From Microlunatus flavus (GTDB lineage: Bacteria; Actinomycetota; Actinomycetes; Propionibacteriales; Propionibacteriaceae), in contig NZ_FOFA01000012.1 of the NCBI RefSeq assembly GCF_900110855.1, forward strand, positions 1-64,000: 64,000 bases of DNA. Reading direction: 5' to 3'. Position numbers and translations under genes: made by a program. A model generated the notes under the pieces. That model saw nothing but the letters and a program-made list of their open reading frames with translations, ran no database searches and was not told where the DNA came from. Positions 63,196 through 64,000 of the stretch are shown one piece after another (the stretch's first letter is position 1; each line of letters starts with the position of its first letter).

Positions 63196-64000
63196 TCAGC
63201 TCGACCAGCCCTCGCGGGTCGTGGTGACGGGCGCACCGGTGCGGGCCGACTCGAGGATCGCCAGCGAGATCTGGTGGTCCTCGCACGCCTCCTCCAGCGG
63301 GTACGGCGCGGGGGCCTCGCCGCGGGCCCAGGCGCCCGTGGCGGCGAGCAGCATCGCGACGGCCAGGTCGTCCTCCGACATCCGCGAGCCCACGAACGGG
63401 TTGCGCCAGACGACCCGCCCGTCGAAGCTCACGTGCTGCAGGTCGACGCCCTCCAGGTTGAGGTCGAGGCCCGCCTGACGGCGGACGAGCGAGGACTCGA
63501 CCGCCGTGAACGCGTCGGCCAGCCGGGTGACCCGCTCGTCGACGATCTCCCCGCGGGTGCCGCGCACGACGATGCGGCGGGCGCGCAGCGGGTTCCACCA
63601 CTGGTTGTCGGTGAAGTCGTAGAGGCCCGTCCGCTGACCGCCGAAGTCGAACGTGGCCAGCGTCGTCGCCAGGTCCTCGGGCGCGTCCGAGCCGGACCAG
63701 CCCGACGGGCTGAGCGGGTTCGCGAGCGGGGCCGTGAAGGACTGCGCCCGCACCTCGACCGGCCCGCGGCCGACGCCGAGGAAGCCGCGGATCATCGACA
63801 CCGCGTGGTAGAGGTGCGTGGAGCTGACCTGCACCGACGTGACGTCGCCGATCACGCCGTCACGCACGACCGCCATCCGCGCGGCGTGCTGCGGCATGAG
63901 GAGGTACTGCTCGGCGACCTGGACGAGCCCGGTGTCCCCCACCGTCGACCACAGCGCGCGCAGGCCGTCGAGGTCGGCGGCGGGCGGCGTCTCCGCGAGC
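63196..64000 (-). CDS. Gfo/Idh/MocA-family oxidoreductase (5' end outside the window)
   Basis: The frame stays open to the right edge, so at least 267 C-terminal residues are present and the N-terminal NAD(P)-binding part is missing. What remains begins ETPPAADLDGLRALWSTVGD and continues TGLVQVAEQYLLMPQHAARM, with FLGVGRGPVEVRAQS and GLYDFTDNQWWNPLRARRIV. The pattern fits the C-terminal substrate domain of sugar or inositol dehydrogenases of this family. The substrate is unknown. Confidence 0.8.
   Translation of the reverse strand, partial: LAETPPAADLDGLRALWSTVGDTGLVQVAEQYLLMPQHAARMAVVRDGVIGDVTSVQVSSTHLYHAVSMIRGFLGVGRGPVEVRAQSFTAPLANPLSPSGWSGSDAPEDLATTLATFDFGGQRTGLYDFTDNQWWNPLRARRIVVRGTRGEIVDERVTRLADAFTAVESSLVRRQAGLDLNLEGVDLQHVSFDGRVVWRNPFVGSRMSEDDLAVAMLLAATGAWARGEAPAPYPLEEACEDHQISLAILESARTGAPVTTTREGWSS

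Overview
This is a high-GC chromosomal window from an actinobacterium. GTG starts, ATGA/GTGA overlaps, Tat lipoproteins, an F420-type PPOX protein, LGFP-like and DUF5709/DUF6703-type proteins all point that way. Gene order (glyS-dus-dgt-dnaG; phoH-ybeY-CNNM-cytidine-deaminase-like-era; leuA; recO and uppS) fits the order Propionibacteriales or near it. The genus cannot be fixed from sequence alone. Nothing suggests a prophage or plasmid. The only recognisable transposable element is an IS30-type copy at the left edge.

Layout. 0-4.7 kb: IS30 element, then an amino-acid ABC importer (minus strand) behind a sigma-A-like promoter and a candidate leader peptide plus hairpin. 4.7-11 kb: acetyltransferase, ArsR-CDF metal efflux pair, TMEM175-like membrane protein, SDR with a tiny proline-rich partner, PPOX flavoprotein, acidic small proteins, orphan branched-chain amino-acid binding lipoprotein. 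11-14.5 kb: divergent otsB/otsA (trehalose) and a Tat-exported tyrosine phosphatase. 14.6-20.9 kb: tRNA-Asn, a LuxR regulator, a sigma-70 factor, dnaG and a secreted phosphodiester glycosidase-like protein. 20.9-28.5 kb: B3/4-domain protein, DHFR-like reductase, HTTM membrane pair, aldo/keto reductase, then dgt, dus and glyS. 28.7-35.7 kb: surface-polysaccharide genes (deacetylase, lyase-like protein, GH92 glycosidase, glycosyltransferase) around an array of palindromic repeats. 35.8-44.4 kb: a six-gene minus-strand operon (peptide-type ABC importer, formamidase-like amidase, MetX-like hydrolase) beside its probable GntR regulator. 44.5-53.7 kb: uppS, methyltransferase, recO, M1 peptidase, a diiron protein, hydroxyproline epimerase-like enzyme, and leuA behind a leucine-rich leader and attenuator-like hairpin. 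53.7-64 kb: a two-domain GNAT gene split by an amber codon, a YczE-like membrane protein, the era-phoH cluster, a DHFR-like reductase, proline iminopeptidase, DUF5709, a carboxylate-amine ligase and a Gfo/Idh/MocA enzyme cut by the window end.

Regulation and repeats. The clearest regulatory logic is the GTATAC palindrome that overlaps -10-like sequence both in front of the GntR gene and in front of the peptide/amidase operon, the leuA leader, and the leader-hairpin arrangement before the amino-acid importer. One palindromic repeat family (core CCCTTCGACAAGCTCAGGG) occurs beside the IS30 copy, as a five-unit tandem array near 31.1-31.3 kb, beside leuA, and apparently as an in-frame expansion inside the GH92 gene. 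A second palindrome shares an identical 25-bp segment at two gene ends 25 kb apart. Many convergent gene pairs are separated by strong hairpins that probably act as two-way terminators.

All identifications rest on reading motifs and context. No database search was run.
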